64,000 bases of DNA from Cupriavidus gilardii (GTDB lineage: Bacteria > Pseudomonadota > Gammaproteobacteria > Burkholderiales > Burkholderiaceae). The number at the start of each line of letters is the position of its first letter. The stretch's first letter is position 1. The notes under the pieces are model-generated. The model had not been told where the DNA came from and did no database searches. It saw only the letters and a program-made list of their open reading frames with translations. The stretch covers positions 62,001-126,000 of the forward strand of contig NZ_VZOV01000010.1 of NCBI RefSeq assembly GCF_008801915.1, given 5' to 3'. Positions 62,828 to 64,000 of the stretch are shown here, in pieces. The position numbers were made by a program, and so were the translations under genes.

Positions 62828-64000
62828 CCCCACCCCGTTGAGCGCGCTGGCGCAGGCGGCGCAGACGTCCCCTTCGCCCCCTTCGCCCCCTTCGTCCCCG
62901 TCATCCCCCACATCCCCGCCATCCCCGACGCCATCGCCCCGGCAGGCCGACGCCGAGGCAGAGGCCTCGCTGCAACCGTGGATCGACGCGATGCTGCTCG
63001 CCGCGCGGCAACTGAACGCGCCGGCCTCGCCCGAGCAGCTGCGCAATGCCGCGGCGTGGGCCGCGCGCGGCCAACCGCAGCGCGAGGCCGCCGTCGTCGA
63101 GCTGGCCGCCTCGGCCGGCCTGTCGGCGCAATTCGTCGACCTGCCGCCGGCATCGCTGTCGCCGGTGATGCTGCCAGTGCTGGTGCCGCTGGGCCAGGGC
63201 ACCACCCCGACGGTCGGCATGGTGATCGCCGTGGTCAATGGCGTGGCCACCCTGCTGCTGCCGATGGACGGCAAACCGGTCGAGCGCAGCCTGACGCTGG
63301 ACGCGCTGGCCCGGGAAGCGAGCGGCCGCCCGCTGCTGGTGCAGGCGCGCGCCGCGCGCCGCGGCGACCGGCTCGACGCCTATCTGCGCGCGGCGCCGGA
63401 CTCGTGGCTGACCGGCATCTTCACCACGCACTGGCGCACGATGCTCGACCTCGGCCTGGGCTCGCTGTTCGGCAACCTGCTGGCGGTCGGCACCTCGCTG
63501 TTCGCGATGCAGGTGTGGGACCGCGTGGTGCCGGCGCGCTCGCTGCATACGCTGTGGGTGCTGGCCTCGGGCGTGGCGCTTGCGCTGGCGCTGGAGCTGC
63601 TGATCCGCACCGCGCGCGTCTCGATCACCGACCATTTCGGCAAGCGCGTCGACATCAAGCTGTCGGCGATGTTCTTCGCCCGCGTGCTCGATATCCGCAA
63701 CGATGCGCGGCCGCGCTCGCCCGGCACGCTGATCGCGCAGCTGCGCGACCTCGAACAGCTGCGCGAACTGCTGACCTCGAGCACGCTGGGCGTGCTGATC
63801 GACCTGCCCTTCGTCGCCGCCTTCCTGTTCATCATCTGGGTGCTGGGCGGCTGGCTGGTGGCGATCCCGCTGGCCGCGATTCCGCTGCTGATCCTGCCGG
63901 GGCTGCTGGCGCAGATTCCGCTGGCCCGGCTGTCGCGCGAAGGAATGGCGGAGGCCGCGCTGCGCAATGCAATCCTGATGGAGTCGATCTACCGGGCCGA
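62820..64000 (+). CDS. Type I secretion ABC transporter (permease/ATPase), cut by window end
   Basis: First 393 residues. A Ser/Pro tract follows the start (about 17-40). Next is a peptidase-C39-like domain (about 50-160) lacking the catalytic Cys, as in non-proteolytic (LapB/HlyB-like) exporters. Then comes the transmembrane domain with helices such as FGNLLAVGTSLFAMQVWDRV, STLGVLIDLPFVAAFLFIIW. The ATPase domain lies beyond the window. ATG at 62820 overlaps the TolC gene by 8 nt. Confidence 0.88.
   Translation, partial: MNDPTPLSALAQAAQTSPSPPSPPSSPSSPTSPPSPTPSPRQADAEAEASLQPWIDAMLLAARQLNAPASPEQLRNAAAWAARGQPQREAAVVELAASAGLSAQFVDLPPASLSPVMLPVLVPLGQGTTPTVGMVIAVVNGVATLLLPMDGKPVERSLTLDALAREASGRPLLVQARAARRGDRLDAYLRAAPDSWLTGIFTTHWRTMLDLGLGSLFGNLLAVGTSLFAMQVWDRVVPARSLHTLWVLASGVALALALELLIRTARVSITDHFGKRVDIKLSAMFFARVLDIRNDARPRSPGTLIAQLRDLEQLRELLTSSTLGVLIDLPFVAAFLFIIWVLGGWLVAIPLAAIPLLILPGLLAQIPLARLSREGMAEAALRNAILMESIYRA
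62868..62939 (+). repeat. Ser/Pro-coding simple repeat at the 5' end of the transporter gene
   Basis: Repeated TCCCCC/TCGCCC units encode a Ser-Pro-rich linker (SPSPPSPPSSPSSPTSPPSP). Length may vary by slippage. Confidence 0.65.

Overview
The window is GC-rich, mostly tightly packed bacterial chromosome. The gene set points to a betaproteobacterium of the order Burkholderiales (Burkholderiaceae, Cupriavidus/Ralstonia-like). Reasons: the gloB-methyltransferase-rnhA-dnaQ cluster, a Bug/TctC solute-binding protein beside an amidase, a bifunctional salicylyl-CoA hydroxylase/oxidoreductase, a GlpSTPQUV glycerol ABC transporter, and a BcsE/F/G-type cellulose locus. The genus is an inference.

Layout. 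1-5174 (minus): CoA-thioester aromatic catabolism (truncated SDR, bifunctional salicylyl-CoA 5-hydroxylase) and prpE. 5370-10334: housekeeping block with mltD, gloB, a methyltransferase, rnhA, dnaQ and tRNA-Val(CAC). 10431-13176: DUF1801 protein, small lipoprotein, heptosyltransferase I. 13404-26071: complete glycerol regulon: the six-gene ABC uptake operon glpSTPQUV (minus), divergent glpR, then glpK and glpD, interrupted by purU and a NUDIX gene. 26134-27343: a lysozyme inhibitor, a small acidic protein and a 24-residue membrane peptide. 27616-42434: nine-gene cellulose operon in the order bcsB-Z-C-E-F-Q-A-G plus a BcsR-like gene, nearly all overlapping or abutting. 42415-44686: TetR regulator, a secreted YTDGAR-repeat protein, an elaborate shared regulatory region and a VOC/glyoxalase protein. 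44790-46390: tRNA-Ser(GGA) followed by a lower-GC stretch with a frameshifted DUF3800 gene, probably acquired DNA. 46323-52423: amidase, Bug-type binding protein, LysR regulator, FAD amino-acid oxidoreductase, GFA protein and SMR efflux protein. 52893-64000: AraC regulator, a 2311-residue Ig-repeat/RTX adhesin, its TolC-like outer-membrane channel and the start of its type I secretion ABC transporter (cut by the window end).

How it fits together. Two surface/biofilm systems lie about 12 kb apart: cellulose, probably phosphoethanolamine-modified because bcsE, bcsF and bcsG are present, and a giant calcium-binding adhesin secreted by type I. The glycerol regulon is self-contained, covering uptake, phosphorylation, oxidation and repression. 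The most striking uncharacterised piece is the TetR/YTDGAR-repeat operon. Its promoter carries a dyad exactly filling the -35/-10 spacer, a terminator sits in the leader, and a second dyad follows. The LysR gene at 49 kb has almost identical dyads before itself and before the oxidoreductase, which suggests a defined small regulon. No CRISPR array, intact insertion sequence or phage gene was seen.
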